DNA of 64,000 bases from an uncultured Sulfitobacter sp. (GCF_947497275.1 NZ_CANMFS010000002.1:1-64000), one strand, 5' to 3'. Counted from the first letter of the stretch, positions 18,195-27,183 are shown. A program made the numbers and translations. Notes: generated by a model from the letters alone, not told the origin.

Positions 18195-18862
18195 TGTTGG
18201 ATTTTACAGCTTTGATAGCCTCATTTCGCCGGATCGCCGAAACGGGGGGGCCGGTTGTCGTCCTGCTAATGGCAGTAGCCGTTCTGACGCTGGCGGTGGC
18301 GATCTACAAATGCTGGCAATTCTGGATAACGGCAGTGGGGCGACACCAGGCGCTGTCACAAGCGGTCGCAAACTGGGATAGCGGCGACAGGGAGGGTGCA
18401 CGCGCCACGCTGGAGCAGTCGCGCAGTTATCTCGCACCGGTGATCGAGATGGCGATGACAGCGCAACCGGTAGATGCCGCACGTCTTCAGGCCGAGGCCG
18501 AGACACGGTTTGCCAAGCTTGAGCGCGGATTTAGGCTTCTGGACTCCGTGGCGCAACTTGCTCCGCTGCTGGGGCTGTTCGGTACCGTGCTTGGCATGAT
18601 CGAGGCGTTCCAGTCGCTGCAGGCGGCAGGATCGCAGGTCGACCCGTCGATTCTGGCGGGCGGGATCTGGGTTGCTTTGCTGACCACTGCGGTGGGGTTG
18701 GTGGTGGCGATGCCGACCGCACTGATCCTGAGCTGGTTCGAGCAGCGCATGGAAACCGAGCGCGTGCTGGCTGATAAAGCCATCCTGACGGTTCTGCATC
18801 CCACAGTGGGCGCAATGCAGCAAGCACAGCCAACATCGCAGATGGTGGCCGCCTATGGCTAG
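18194..18862 (+). CDS. exbB: ExbB/TolQ/MotA-type proton channel protein
   Basis: This 222-residue inner-membrane protein has three transmembrane segments: VVLLMAVAVLTLAVAIYKCW near the start, LLDSVAQLAPLLGLFGTVLGMI, and a late IWVALLTTAVGLVVAMPTALIL. The LLGLFGTVLGM block with its Thr is the ExbB/TolQ/MotA channel signature. It assembles with ExbD to harness the proton gradient for TonB. It is tightly packed (1-base overlap before, 8-base overlap after). The name follows the TonB gene in the same operon rather than a Tol cluster. Confidence 0.92.
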   Translation: MLDFTALIASFRRIAETGGPVVVLLMAVAVLTLAVAIYKCWQFWITAVGRHQALSQAVANWDSGDREGARATLEQSRSYLAPVIEMAMTAQPVDAARLQAEAETRFAKLERGFRLLDSVAQLAPLLGLFGTVLGMIEAFQSLQAAGSQVDPSILAGGIWVALLTTAVGLVVAMPTALILSWFEQRMETERVLADKAILTVLHPTVGAMQQAQPTSQMVAAYG

Positions 18863-19232
18863 GGTCCGCAGGCGGCGGCGCAGGCTGTCGATGACGTCGC
18901 TGATCGACGTTATCTTCTTGCTACTGCTGTTTTTCATGCTGACCTCGACTTTCACCAAATTTGCCGAGGTCGAACTTGCCGCTGCAGGGTCAGGTACCGC
19001 TGCTGACAGTACGACCAAGCCGCTGTTTCTTCAGCTTGGCACCGATAGCCTGCGTCTGAATGGCGAGGATGTGCTGCTCGGCGCGCTGGCGCAGACCACA
19101 CTGGCGGGGGCTAAACCAGGTACGACGGTGCTGGTCTCGCTGGGGGCCGGTGTCGACGCACAGCGGCTGACCGATCTACTGGTGGCGCTGCGCGGTTTGC
19201 CGGCGCTCAACGTCTCGGTTTTGGGAGGGTAG
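18855..19232 (+). CDS. exbD: ExbD/TolR-type protein, first copy
   Basis: The protein (125 residues) has a basic N-terminus (RVRRRRRRLSM) and a single membrane helix SLIDVIFLLLLFFMLTS with the essential Asp of ExbD/TolR. A short periplasmic domain follows. It forms the stator with ExbB. The gene starts within the 3' end of exbB. It is distinguished from the following paralogue by the intact membrane Asp. Confidence 0.9.
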   Translation: MARVRRRRRRLSMTSLIDVIFLLLLFFMLTSTFTKFAEVELAAAGSGTAADSTTKPLFLQLGTDSLRLNGEDVLLGALAQTTLAGAKPGTTVLVSLGAGVDAQRLTDLLVALRGLPALNVSVLGG

Positions 19233-19235
19233 GGG

Positions 19236-19625
19236 ATGCGCCGTCCTGAAAAAGCAAGGCCGCACCGCGAACCGACTATCGCATTGATCAATATCGTTTT
19301 TCTGATGCTGGTGTTCTTCATGGTTGCTGGTACCCTATCGCGGCCGTTGGATCCTGTGCTCACGTTGGTGGAAACGCGCACACTGGATGGCAATACGCCC
19401 CCTCGTGCGCTGGTAGTCTATCCTGACGGGCGACTTGCCTATGAGGGGCAGGCCCAGAGCGATGCGGCCACATTCGTAGCAACGCTCCCCGAGGAAGAGC
19501 GCCATATGGTGCGGCTGGTGCCGGACCGTGCATTGCCTGCACAATCGCTTGTGGCGCTGACCCGTGATCTGCTGGCAGCGGGCGCGCAACGGGTTGTGCT
19601 GGTGACGCAAAGGGCATTGGAATGA
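19236..19625 (+). CDS. ExbD/TolR-type protein, second copy without the membrane Asp
   Basis: This second ExbD-like protein has 129 residues, one membrane helix (ALINIVFLMLVFFMVAG) and a periplasmic domain. The codon at the conserved Asp position is AAT (Asn), so the proton-carrying carboxylate is missing. The rest of the helix is well kept, arguing for function rather than decay. It starts 3 bases after exbD and overlaps tonB by ATGA. It may act as a structural partner in a mixed ExbD assembly. That is inference. Confidence 0.88.
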   Translation: MRRPEKARPHREPTIALINIVFLMLVFFMVAGTLSRPLDPVLTLVETRTLDGNTPPRALVVYPDGRLAYEGQAQSDAATFVATLPEEERHMVRLVPDRALPAQSLVALTRDLLAAGAQRVVLVTQRALE

Positions 19626-20581
19626 TCGCGCCTTCACCTGTAGCGAAGGCTGTCTCGCTGATCCTCGCCACTTCCGTGGTCGCGGTGGCGGTACAGTGGA
19701 GCGTGCCACGCAGCACGATCGAGATTGATGGTGGTGGCACACCAGCCGAGGCAAAGATGGGATCACGGTTTGAGGATATGGCGTCAGGTACGCTGACCGC
19801 GTTGGCACCTGTTGATACGCTGATCCCAGTCGCACAACCTGCGCCGCCGGAGCCTGCTGCGCAAACCGAACGGGCCCCGATGGCCGCGCGGCCCGCAGCA
19901 GTCGAAGCCGTACAGTCACCGACCAGCGCCATAGCCGCGCCGTCTGCTGTCCCGCTTGCTGCGGTTCCTGTGACCAGTGAGGTCCCGAGCGCGCCTGCGG
20001 CCCCCGTGGCCGTACTGGAGCCGCAGCCTTCCGCTAACACGATTGCCGCCCAAGATCCCGACAGCGAAGCGCCGACGCTTTCGCGGCGCCCGCAGCGCAA
20101 GAACACCGAACTGGCTGCCGACGTAGCGGAAGCACAGGAAAAAGCCGAACGCGCGCGCCGCGCGGCGGCGAAACCTGCGGTCCGTAAATCCGCACCGGCC
20201 AGGACCACGCGCGGGAATGCGGACCGGAACAACACCAAAGGCGCGCAGGCTGACACACGCGCAGAGGCACCGGCGCGCACAACCGGCAAGACAGCAGCAG
20301 CCGCGACGCAGGCTGGCAGCGCCGCTGCTGCGAACTATCCCGGTCAGGTCATGCGCCGCATTTCGCGGGTTGGCAAACCCCGCGTAAATGCACGTGGTAC
20401 CGCGATGATCTCGTTCTCGATCTCCTCGAGCGGCGGGCTGGGTAGCGTCAGCGTGGTCCGCAGTTCCGGCTCTGCCGCACTGGACGAGGCCGCAGTCCGT
20501 CTGATCCGCCAAGCTGCACCGTTCCCGCGACCGCCCGCAGGCGCGCAGCGCCAATTCTCCATCCGAATCAAGGGGCGGTAA
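19622..20581 (+). CDS. tonB: TonB-family energy transducer
   Basis: At 319 residues this has the layout of TonB. It has an N-terminal membrane anchor (AVSLILATSVVAVAVQW), a long Ala/Pro-rich periplasmic spacer and a charged Lys/Glu/Arg-rich segment near residues 160-215. A C-terminal TonB domain begins YPGQVMRRISRVGKPRVNARG and includes SGSAALDEAAVRLIRQAAPFPRPP. It transmits energy from ExbB/ExbD to outer-membrane receptors. No receptor gene is nearby, so the substrate (heme, siderophore or other) is unknown. It is the last gene of the operon. Confidence 0.9.
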   Translation: MIAPSPVAKAVSLILATSVVAVAVQWSVPRSTIEIDGGGTPAEAKMGSRFEDMASGTLTALAPVDTLIPVAQPAPPEPAAQTERAPMAARPAAVEAVQSPTSAIAAPSAVPLAAVPVTSEVPSAPAAPVAVLEPQPSANTIAAQDPDSEAPTLSRRPQRKNTELAADVAEAQEKAERARRAAAKPAVRKSAPARTTRGNADRNNTKGAQADTRAEAPARTTGKTAAAATQAGSAAAANYPGQVMRRISRVGKPRVNARGTAMISFSISSSGGLGSVSVVRSSGSAALDEAAVRLIRQAAPFPRPPAGAQRQFSIRIKGR

Positions 20582-20724
20582 AGGGCGGCGTGAGACACTG
20601 TGGTGTTTCGGAATGTTGCCGAATAGCTGATGACCTGGACCTCCCGACCTTGGCGCGGCTGACCTGCTCACCTTAAATGTCCGGCGATTAGGGTTAGTCT
20701 GTTCTCTAACTAAGGAGACAACCG

Positions 20725-20957
20725 ATGAAGAGAATCCGTTTCAGCGAAGGACAGATCTTTGGGATGCTGAAAGGGCATCAGGCGAGGCTTGGCGCATGCC
20801 GAGACTTGAAATGGTCCCAGGAAACCGAGCAGTCAGCAAAGGTGTATCCCGGACGAGAAGGATGAGACGTGTGACACGGAAGGTGCTCAGCTGGCGGCTG
20901 TCCAACACGATGTATGCCGGCTTCTGCGTCGAAGCGTTGATCGACAATGCACCATAG
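20725..20957 (+). pseudogene. IS3-family transposase remnant (orfA and orfB pieces)
   Basis: The first 26 codons read MKRIRFSEGQIFGMLKGHQA, the start of an IS3 OrfA protein, with a good ribosome site (AAGGAG) before it. The frame ends after 46 codons. From about 20862 another frame reads MRRVTRKVLSWRLSNTMYAG then FCVEAL, a piece of an IS3 OrfB integrase core. It ends at TAG 20955. The bulk of both genes is deleted, so this is a dead remnant. Terminal repeats are not recognisable. Confidence 0.85.
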
Positions 20958-21020
20958 AAACGCTGTAAAACTGTCCAAAGAGGTGGGACCACTTCAAAAT
21001 GATTTCTTGGATGTGTAAAA

Positions 21021-22082
21021 TTACGCCGGTTCAACAGTTGTGAAATCGCCTAGAACAAGCGGGCGCTGATCGGGGCGACCCATGCTGACGACCAGCGGAT
21101 CGCGCGCCTGACGGGCCATGAACGCGGCCTTGCTGTCGATGCCTTGCCAATTGATCGCGATCAGGGATTGGGCCACGGCGCTGCCCAACGTCGTACCGGG
21201 ACCGGTGACGATGAAACGGTAGGGCGCGAAATTGCGTGCGGCGGACTGTATCGCAGCGGTAAAATCACAAGTTCGCGTGATCTGCGTGTCCAAAGTGTAG
21301 CCGCGGAGCGCGCCGATGTCGCTTGATTTCGGCCACCAGACTGAACCGCGCCCGTCGATCAGCGGCAGGTGCGGGTCACAAAACAGATCAGGTCCCAACG
21401 CCGCGCGGCCCATTTCGGCCACCTGCGCAAGCATATCCGTATGAAAGGCGGCATGGTTGGGCAGGCGCAGGGGGTAGCGTCCGTCCTTTGATGGCACCGA
21501 GTCTGCGAAAGCATCGAGACCTGCATCATTGCCAGCTACGACCAGCATACCCCCCAAATGGATTGACAGGGCGAGCCGATGATCTGGGCGCCCGTCAATG
21601 CGCGCGATCAAATCCATGATTTCCGCTTCGGTTTCCCCAATCGGGCGCCAGTCCTCGTCGACAAATGGATAGAGGATCTGCCCGCCCGCGCCATGCCGGT
21701 GCATGAGCGTTCCCATCGTGTTCACGATGGTGAGGCCTCCGATCGCATCCGTGCTGCCCCCCGCCGCCAGGGCGATGTACCAACCCAGCGAATTGCCGGT
21801 GACAGCCTTGACGTCATGGCTTTGTAGCGCCGCTTGGGCATCAAGATAGCTGCAGGCGTAGATCAGCGCCGATGCGTTGTCACCCGTCGTGTGGCGCCCG
21901 GGCGCAAAGTGCTGGGCACTGTCCAGCGCCGTCAGTGTCTGCTGGCCCGCATCCGCCCGCATTGCGTCCCATGTGGCGATCAGCGGATTGCCGGCATGGA
22001 AACGGCCAAGGGTGCCAAGCTCGGCCTTGTTGTAAGTGCCGCGTCCGGGGCAGATAAGAACGGCTGTGGGGCGCAGCGTCAT
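21021..22082 (-). CDS. FabD-like acyl (malonyl) transferase domain protein
   Basis: This 353-residue cytosolic protein matches the ACP S-malonyltransferase fold. It has an N-terminal ICPGRGTYNK, the nucleophile elbow VTGNSLGWYIAL (Ser near residue 98, with the usual GHSLG His replaced by Asn) and a later PNHAAFHTDML with the probable catalytic His. It probably moves a malonyl or other acyl group between CoA and a carrier. Its ATG overlaps the preceding E1 dehydrogenase stop by 4 bases, so the two are made together. No ACP or ketosynthase is nearby. The housekeeping fabD should be elsewhere. The substrate is unknown. Confidence 0.75.
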   Translation of the reverse strand: MTLRPTAVLICPGRGTYNKAELGTLGRFHAGNPLIATWDAMRADAGQQTLTALDSAQHFAPGRHTTGDNASALIYACSYLDAQAALQSHDVKAVTGNSLGWYIALAAGGSTDAIGGLTIVNTMGTLMHRHGAGGQILYPFVDEDWRPIGETEAEIMDLIARIDGRPDHRLALSIHLGGMLVVAGNDAGLDAFADSVPSKDGRYPLRLPNHAAFHTDMLAQVAEMGRAALGPDLFCDPHLPLIDGRGSVWWPKSSDIGALRGYTLDTQITRTCDFTAAIQSAARNFAPYRFIVTGPGTTLGSAVAQSLIAINWQGIDSKAAFMARQARDPLVVSMGRPDQRPLVLGDFTTVEPA

Positions 22083-24265
22083 GACCGGCCCACCAACGCA
22101 CGTGCCGCTGCAACGATGCCGTCGGACGAGGGCAGGGTGGCGGCGTAAGCGGGACCGGTGGCGATAAAGCTGTCCTCGGCCGTCACGCGTGCGATTCTAT
22201 CCCGCCCGGCTTCGGTAAAGAGCGACATCAACGCCTCAGACTGGCTGCCGGTGCGCCGGCATTCGTCGACGATCAGGATGTTGCGGCAGTCTTTTGTGGC
22301 ATCGAGCAAGGTATCGGATGGCAGGGGTGCGAGCCATCTCATGTCAATTACCCGCAGGGCCATTCCACCTTCTTTCAACGTCTTGGCAGCCTGTGTCGAA
22401 AGGTAATACCCGTTGGCATAGCTGATGATGGCGAGATCGGTACCGGAGCCTTCTACGTTGATCTCTCCGAGAGAAACGGTCTTGTCGGGGGCAGGGTAGC
22501 TGTGCAGCCATTCACCGTCGCCCTCCGTATGTAGATCACGCATAGGGTATAGCGCGATCGGTTCGATGAATACCACGACGCGCTGTTCCTCGCGCGCAAG
22601 GCGCACTGCCTCGCGCAACATCATCGCGGCATCTGCGCCGTTCGACGGGCACGCGATGACGAGCCCCGGAATGTCGCGCAGCACCGCTAGCGAATTGTCG
22701 TTGTGGAAATGACCGCCAAAACCCTTCTGATATCCAAGCCCCGCAATGCGCAGCACCATCGGATTGGTATACTGGCCGTTTGAGAAAAAGCTCAGTGTCG
22801 CCGCCTCTCCGCGCAACTGGTCTTCTGCGTTGTGCAGATAGGCCAGAAACTGGATTTCCGGCACCGGTACAAAACCGTTATGCGCCATGCCGATTGCGAG
22901 GCCGAGGATGGACTGTTCATCCAGCAGGGTATCGACCACCCGCGAGGGACCGAACCGATTGAGCAGCTTTTGCGTGACACCGTAAACGCCACCCTTGCGG
23001 CCTACATCCTCACCGGCGACGACCACTTCGGGGTGCGTCAGCATTAGATCTGCCAACGCCCAGCCGATCAGCCGGCTCATCGGTTGCGGTTGATCCATCT
23101 GTTTGATGTCATTACCAAAGATATCTGCACGCACCTCTTGCGACGGTCCGTTTGAGGGCGCGGACTTGCGGGCAGGCGGCACGATGCTCGTCATCACATC
23201 GGAGGCGGTGACAAGCGTCGGTTGTTGCATGACCTGCTGCGCGACACGCAGGCAGGTGGCTTCGGTTTCCGTATAGATATCAAGCGCTTCTTCTGAAGAA
23301 CACGCGCCAGCGTCGCGCATCAGGCGCACCGAGTGCAAAAGAGGATCGTTTGCTTCACCGGCTTCGACGGCGGTCTTGTCGCGATAGGTAAGTTCCACGT
23401 CCGAGCCAGCATGGCCATAAAGACGCACAGTTGTAATGTGGAGAAACGCGGGTTTGCGCGTGCTTCGGACGTAATCGGCGGCGACTTGCGAAACGCGCAG
23501 CGTCTGCGCCATATCCAGACCGTCACAGGCGAAGTATTTCAGCCCCGGACGCGCCGCAAAATTCGCCGCGACCCAACCGCGCGGGGTGGGAACAGAAATC
23601 CCTATACCATTGTCTTCGCACACGAAAAGAATGGGCATCGGCACCGATTGATAGCTGGTCCAACAGGCGGTGTTGAATGCGCCTTGGGCGGTGGAATGAT
23701 TGGATGAGGCGTCCCCGAAACTGCAGATCACGATGCTGTCGGGAGGCAGACACTGATGCTCCGGCGGACAACGGCGCGCGAGGCCGAGAGAGTAGGCAGC
23801 ACCAACGGCCTTGGGCAAATGGCTGGCGATTGTCGAGGTTTGCGGCGGGATGTTCAAAGCGCGCGACCCCAGTACCTTGTGGCGTCCGCCCGAAATAGGA
23901 TCACTTGCCGCAGCGCGAAAGCTAAGCAACATGTCCCAAACTGGTTGATGGCCAGGCACTTGGGCGGCGCGCTGGATCTGGAACGCGGCATCGCGGTAAT
24001 GCAGAAACGCCATGTCGGACGGACGCAACGCTTCGGCTACGGCGGCCATGCCTTCGTGGCCCGACGAGCCGATGGTGTAGAAGCCTTTACCTAGCTTTTG
24101 CATCGCGCGACTGGTGCGGTCGAGGTGGCGGCTGAGGGTTTGACTGCGAAACATCTCGACAAGTTTCGACGGTTGGATCGCAGCGTCTGCTGGCGCGCCA
24201 TCCGGCAGATCATCGGCGCGCATGCGTCGCAGGAAATTCTCGTGTACGATTGCTGCGCGATCCAT
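22079..24265 (-). CDS. Fused E1 alpha/beta 2-oxoacid dehydrogenase (thiamine diphosphate-dependent)
   Basis: This 728-residue protein joins an E1 alpha domain (about 20-360; ThDP-binding GDASSNHSTAQGAFNTA and ENNGIG-like EDNGIGISV) to an E1 beta domain (about 390-728; GEDVGRKGGVYGVTQ, GMAHNGFVPVPEIQF, VVFIEPIALY). Such enzymes decarboxylate branched-chain 2-oxoacids, acetoin or pyruvate. I chose ATG 24265 because GGAG lies 6 bases upstream. An earlier TTG would add 13 residues. No E2 or E3 gene is in the window. Coupling to the acyltransferase suggests the acyl product is passed to a carrier or CoA. The substrate cannot be read from sequence. Confidence 0.85.
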   Translation of the reverse strand: MDRAAIVHENFLRRMRADDLPDGAPADAAIQPSKLVEMFRSQTLSRHLDRTSRAMQKLGKGFYTIGSSGHEGMAAVAEALRPSDMAFLHYRDAAFQIQRAAQVPGHQPVWDMLLSFRAAASDPISGGRHKVLGSRALNIPPQTSTIASHLPKAVGAAYSLGLARRCPPEHQCLPPDSIVICSFGDASSNHSTAQGAFNTACWTSYQSVPMPILFVCEDNGIGISVPTPRGWVAANFAARPGLKYFACDGLDMAQTLRVSQVAADYVRSTRKPAFLHITTVRLYGHAGSDVELTYRDKTAVEAGEANDPLLHSVRLMRDAGACSSEEALDIYTETEATCLRVAQQVMQQPTLVTASDVMTSIVPPARKSAPSNGPSQEVRADIFGNDIKQMDQPQPMSRLIGWALADLMLTHPEVVVAGEDVGRKGGVYGVTQKLLNRFGPSRVVDTLLDEQSILGLAIGMAHNGFVPVPEIQFLAYLHNAEDQLRGEAATLSFFSNGQYTNPMVLRIAGLGYQKGFGGHFHNDNSLAVLRDIPGLVIACPSNGADAAMMLREAVRLAREEQRVVVFIEPIALYPMRDLHTEGDGEWLHSYPAPDKTVSLGEINVEGSGTDLAIISYANGYYLSTQAAKTLKEGGMALRVIDMRWLAPLPSDTLLDATKDCRNILIVDECRRTGSQSEALMSLFTEAGRDRIARVTAEDSFIATGPAYAATLPSSDGIVAAARALVGRS

Positions 24266-24652
24266 TGAAAGCTCCGGACGTTGGAATGGTTGGACACGTC
24301 CCAAGTTTCAACGTCTGTGCAATGGGGTCAATGGCAATAGCGGCGGAGCGCCGTGCGCTGGCGGTATCAGGACTAACGATCAATCCTTGTGAACGAAGGT
24401 TAGTATTATAATCAGTATTATGTTATAAATAGTGAGGCGCGGCGCGAGCTATCCCAGAAGGTTAAATACCATAAGAGCAACGGTTTGAACCGCCAAGTTG
24501 ATCCGGATCTGTAGGAATACTATTCAGCCAGCGCCGCCCGAGTGATGCAGGATAATCGCGCTTTGCGTCTTGTGGCGTGTTATGGTCCGCACCGCGGTGG
24601 ACACAACGACGCATGGATGCCAAAAAGTACAGACAAGTTATCAAGGTGCGCC
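24266..24652. promoter_or_regulatory. Divergent promoter region with AT-rich direct repeat
   Basis: This gap separates the leftward E1/acyltransferase pair from rightward aroQ-luxR. Around 24402-24421 the octamer AGTATTAT occurs twice, 12 bases apart, inside the most AT-rich stretch of the neighbourhood. Just upstream, CTAA, CCTT, AAGG and TTAG form a partial inverted repeat (24373-24404). These may be promoter and operator elements. I see no dyad like a lux box. Nothing coding is evident. Confidence 0.35.
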
Positions 24653-25093
24653 ATGGCTTCGGTTCTCGTGTTGAACGGTCCCAATCTCAATCTGCTCGGC
24701 ACCCGTCAGCCCGATGTCTACGGGACGACAACGCTTCGCGATATCGAAGACATGTGTCGCGTTCACGCTTCGAAAATCGGGATCGACGTTGTGTTTGTTC
24801 AGTCCAATTACGAGGGCGCGTTGATTGAGGCCGTTCATGAGGCCAGGGAAACGCACGCGGGGATCGTGATCAACGCCGGTGCCTACACGCACACCTCCAT
24901 TGCTCTGATGGACGCGATCGCGTCCGTCGAACTGCCGACTGTGGAAATCCACCTGAGCAACATTCATGCGCGTGAACCTTTCCGCCATGTCTCCTACATC
25001 GCACCCGTGGCCATAGGTCAGATCTGCGGGTTTGGTGCACACGGCTATATGATGGCGCTTGATGCGCTGGCACTGCGGATTAATCCAAAATGA
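24653..25093 (+). CDS. aroQ: Type II 3-dehydroquinate dehydratase
   Basis: The 146-residue enzyme catalyses the third shikimate-pathway step, dehydrating 3-dehydroquinate. The family hallmarks are all present: LVLNGPNLNLLGTRQPDVYG at the start, QSNYEGALIEAVHEA, INAGAYTHTSIALMDAI and EIHLSNIHAREPFRH. I chose ATG 24653 because family sequence begins there, and the open frame reaches further upstream without similarity. It overlaps luxR by ATGA, an unusual coupling of a shikimate enzyme with a quorum-type regulator. Confidence 0.95.
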   Translation: MASVLVLNGPNLNLLGTRQPDVYGTTTLRDIEDMCRVHASKIGIDVVFVQSNYEGALIEAVHEARETHAGIVINAGAYTHTSIALMDAIASVELPTVEIHLSNIHAREPFRHVSYIAPVAIGQICGFGAHGYMMALDALALRINPK

Positions 25094-25872
25094 GCCTGAG
25101 AGAATATCTCTTGGCCGTGGTCGATTGCCAGAGCCTTGAAGAACTCTGGGATGGGCATGTGTCGAAGATGGCTGAGTATGGGTTTGACCGGCTGCTGTAC
25201 GGCTACACACGCTACCGGACCGCTACATCGCTTGGCGATCCCGACGATTTCGTCGTGCTGACGAACCATGATCGGAGCTATACCGATTTCTTTCTCGGTG
25301 GCGGTCTGTTGTTGCATGCGCCAATGGTTCAATGGGCGCTCGAGAACGATGGCGCCAAAAGCTGGCGTATGATTTATGAGATGGAGCGCGAGAAAGAGCT
25401 GAGCCCGCAAGCCCGGCAGGTTCTTGAATTCAATCGCGACAAGGGTGTGACTGCGGGCTATACCATTAGTTTTCGGTCCGTTTCTTCGCGCACGAAGGGG
25501 GCGATTGCCTTGACCGGGGCCGCCGGCGTCGAACAGTCGGACATTGACGAGATCTGGTCCGAACATGGCGACGACATCTACCTGATCAATAACATCGTCC
25601 ACCTGAAGATCATCACCCTGCCCTATGCCACGAGCACCCGCGCGCTTACACATAGGCAACGCGAGGCTTTGGAATGGGTCGGCGACGGCAAGAACTCCAG
25701 CGATATCGCGATGCTGATGGGGCTGACAGTCCCGACAGTGGAAAAGCACCTGCGGTTGGCCCGTGATGCGTTGCAGGTCGAGACCACGGCGCAAGCGGTT
25801 TTGAAGGCGGCTTTCGCCAATCAGATGTTCGTTCTGGATGCCCGGGATCGGCCAGGAAGTGACCTTAGGTAA
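25090..25872 (+). CDS. Solo LuxR-type regulator with autoinducer-binding-like domain
   Basis: This 260-residue regulator has an N-terminal autoinducer-binding fold (about 1-170) and a C-terminal LuxR HTH (about 190-245; LTHRQREALEWVGDGKNSSDIAMLMGLT). A manual alignment with TraR puts Tyr, Phe and Ala at the positions of W57, Y61 and D70 (TNHDRSYTDFF, LLHAP), while P71 is kept. The acyl-homoserine-lactone pocket is therefore altered. No luxI synthase is in the window. Its translation is coupled to aroQ. It may sense a different molecule or act without ligand. Confidence 0.85.
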   Translation: MSLREYLLAVVDCQSLEELWDGHVSKMAEYGFDRLLYGYTRYRTATSLGDPDDFVVLTNHDRSYTDFFLGGGLLLHAPMVQWALENDGAKSWRMIYEMEREKELSPQARQVLEFNRDKGVTAGYTISFRSVSSRTKGAIALTGAAGVEQSDIDEIWSEHGDDIYLINNIVHLKIITLPYATSTRALTHRQREALEWVGDGKNSSDIAMLMGLTVPTVEKHLRLARDALQVETTAQAVLKAAFANQMFVLDARDRPGSDLR

Positions 25873-26148
25873 GGAATCCCATACTTTTCAGAAAGACCCA
25901 TTCGCTGCATGCTGTTCAGGTCGGGTCTTAAGGCTAAGCTGATCTGGCAAACGGTTTGGAAAACTCCGAGATTTCAGAGCTCTGCCAGATCGCCGGATCC
26001 AGAAGGTCCAATATTAAACCTTGCTGACCGGGCCTATTCCGGGTCCACGTTCTCCCCGGATGGTGTCGTGCAACCAATGTGGATCCAGATCCGGAGCGGT
26101 CGCTGTCCCGGCGGCCGCTCCGACGCTCGATCGAGCACCGATGCGCAA

Positions 26149-26183
26149 ACAAAAACGGCGCTGCCGAGACAACGCCGTTTTCT
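26149..26183 (-). terminator. Rho-independent terminator of rpsB-tsf
   Basis: AAAACGGCG (26152-26160) and CGCCGTTTT (26173-26181) form a 9-base perfect stem around a 12-base loop. Read leftward it is followed by a T-rich run (TTTTTGTTTGC). It lies about 20 bases past the tsf stop. Confidence 0.85.
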
Positions 26184-26203
26184 ACATCGGAACCGTAGCC
26201 GGT

Positions 26204-27079
26204 TCAGCCTTTTGCGGCCTTCGCGACTTCAGCGGCAAAATCTTCCTTTACCACCTCGATGCCTTCGCCCACTTCGAGGCGAACGAATCCGGTGATCGTA
26301 GCGCCCGCTTCTTTTGCAGCGGCGCCGACGGTAAGATCTGGATTGATCACGAACGACTGGTTCAGCAACGTCACTTCGGACATGTACTTCTGCATGCGAC
26401 CGGTAATCATTTTCTCGATCACGCCTTCGGGTTTGCCGGATTCACGCGCGATGTCCATCTGGACCTGCTTTTCCTTGTCTACGACAGCTGGATCAAGGTC
26501 GTCTTCGGAAAGCGACGCAGGATTCACGGCTGCGATGTGCATCGCGACCTGCTTGCCAAACGCTTCGTCGCCACCGGTCATAGCGACCAAAACGCCGATC
26601 TTGCCCATGCCCGGTGCTGCTGCGTTGTGAACGTAGGATACAACGGTCTCCCCTTCGAGCGCCTGCATCCGCCGGACGGACATGTTTTCACCGATCACTG
26701 CGACCGCGTCTGTCACGGTCTGCTCGACGGTTTTGCCGCCCATGTCCGCTGTCTTAAGCGTTTCGATGTCACGCTGAGTGACCGCAACATCCGCGATGCC
26801 GGCGACCATTTTCTGGAAATCCGCGTTCTTGCCAACGAAATCGGTTTCGGAATTCACCTCGACTGCAACACCACGACCGCCATCGACCTTGACGGCGACA
26901 AGGCCCTCGGCTGCGGTGCGGCCGGATTTCTTGGCTGCCTTCGCGAGGCCTTTGGTGCGCAGCCAGTCAACGGCTGCTTCCATGTCGCCGTCTGTTTCTG
27001 TCAGCGCCTTCTTGGCGTCCATCATGCCCGCGCCGGTCGTGTCGCGCAGTTCTTTGACCATGGATGCTGTGATTGCCAT
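26204..27079 (-). CDS. tsf: Translation elongation factor Ts
   Basis: The 291-residue guanine-nucleotide exchange factor recycles EF-Tu. It opens [20 protein letters not shown] and carries the [11 protein letters not shown] motif region and [12 protein letters not shown], all typical of EF-Ts. The N-terminal UBA-like part and dimerisation region are complete. I chose ATG 27079 because the family start is there. The open frame runs 36 codons further upstream without similarity. It follows rpsB, the usual order, and ends at a strong terminator. Confidence 0.97.
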   Translation of the reverse strand: MAITASMVKELRDTTGAGMMDAKKALTETDGDMEAAVDWLRTKGLAKAAKKSGRTAAEGLVAVKVDGGRGVAVEVNSETDFVGKNADFQKMVAGIADVAVTQRDIETLKTADMGGKTVEQTVTDAVAVIGENMSVRRMQALEGETVVSYVHNAAAPGMGKIGVLVAMTGGDEAFGKQVAMHIAAVNPASLSEDDLDPAVVDKEKQVQMDIARESGKPEGVIEKMITGRMQKYMSEVTLLNQSFVINPDLTVGAAAKEAGATITGFVRLEVGEGIEVVKEDFAAEVAKAAKG

Positions 27080-27183
27080 CGCTCTGGTTCTCCTCAAAAA
27101 TATAGGGTCAACTGGGCGCGACCATGCGCCCCGCAAGTATCGGCAGTGTGACTGGCGGCAGGGAATCCCCGCCGCCATAGCGA

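Noticed and set aside
19360..20289. 309-codon minus-strand frame opposite tonB
   Set aside because: Composition is the mirror of the Ala/Pro-rich TonB spacer. No motif or start signal supports it.
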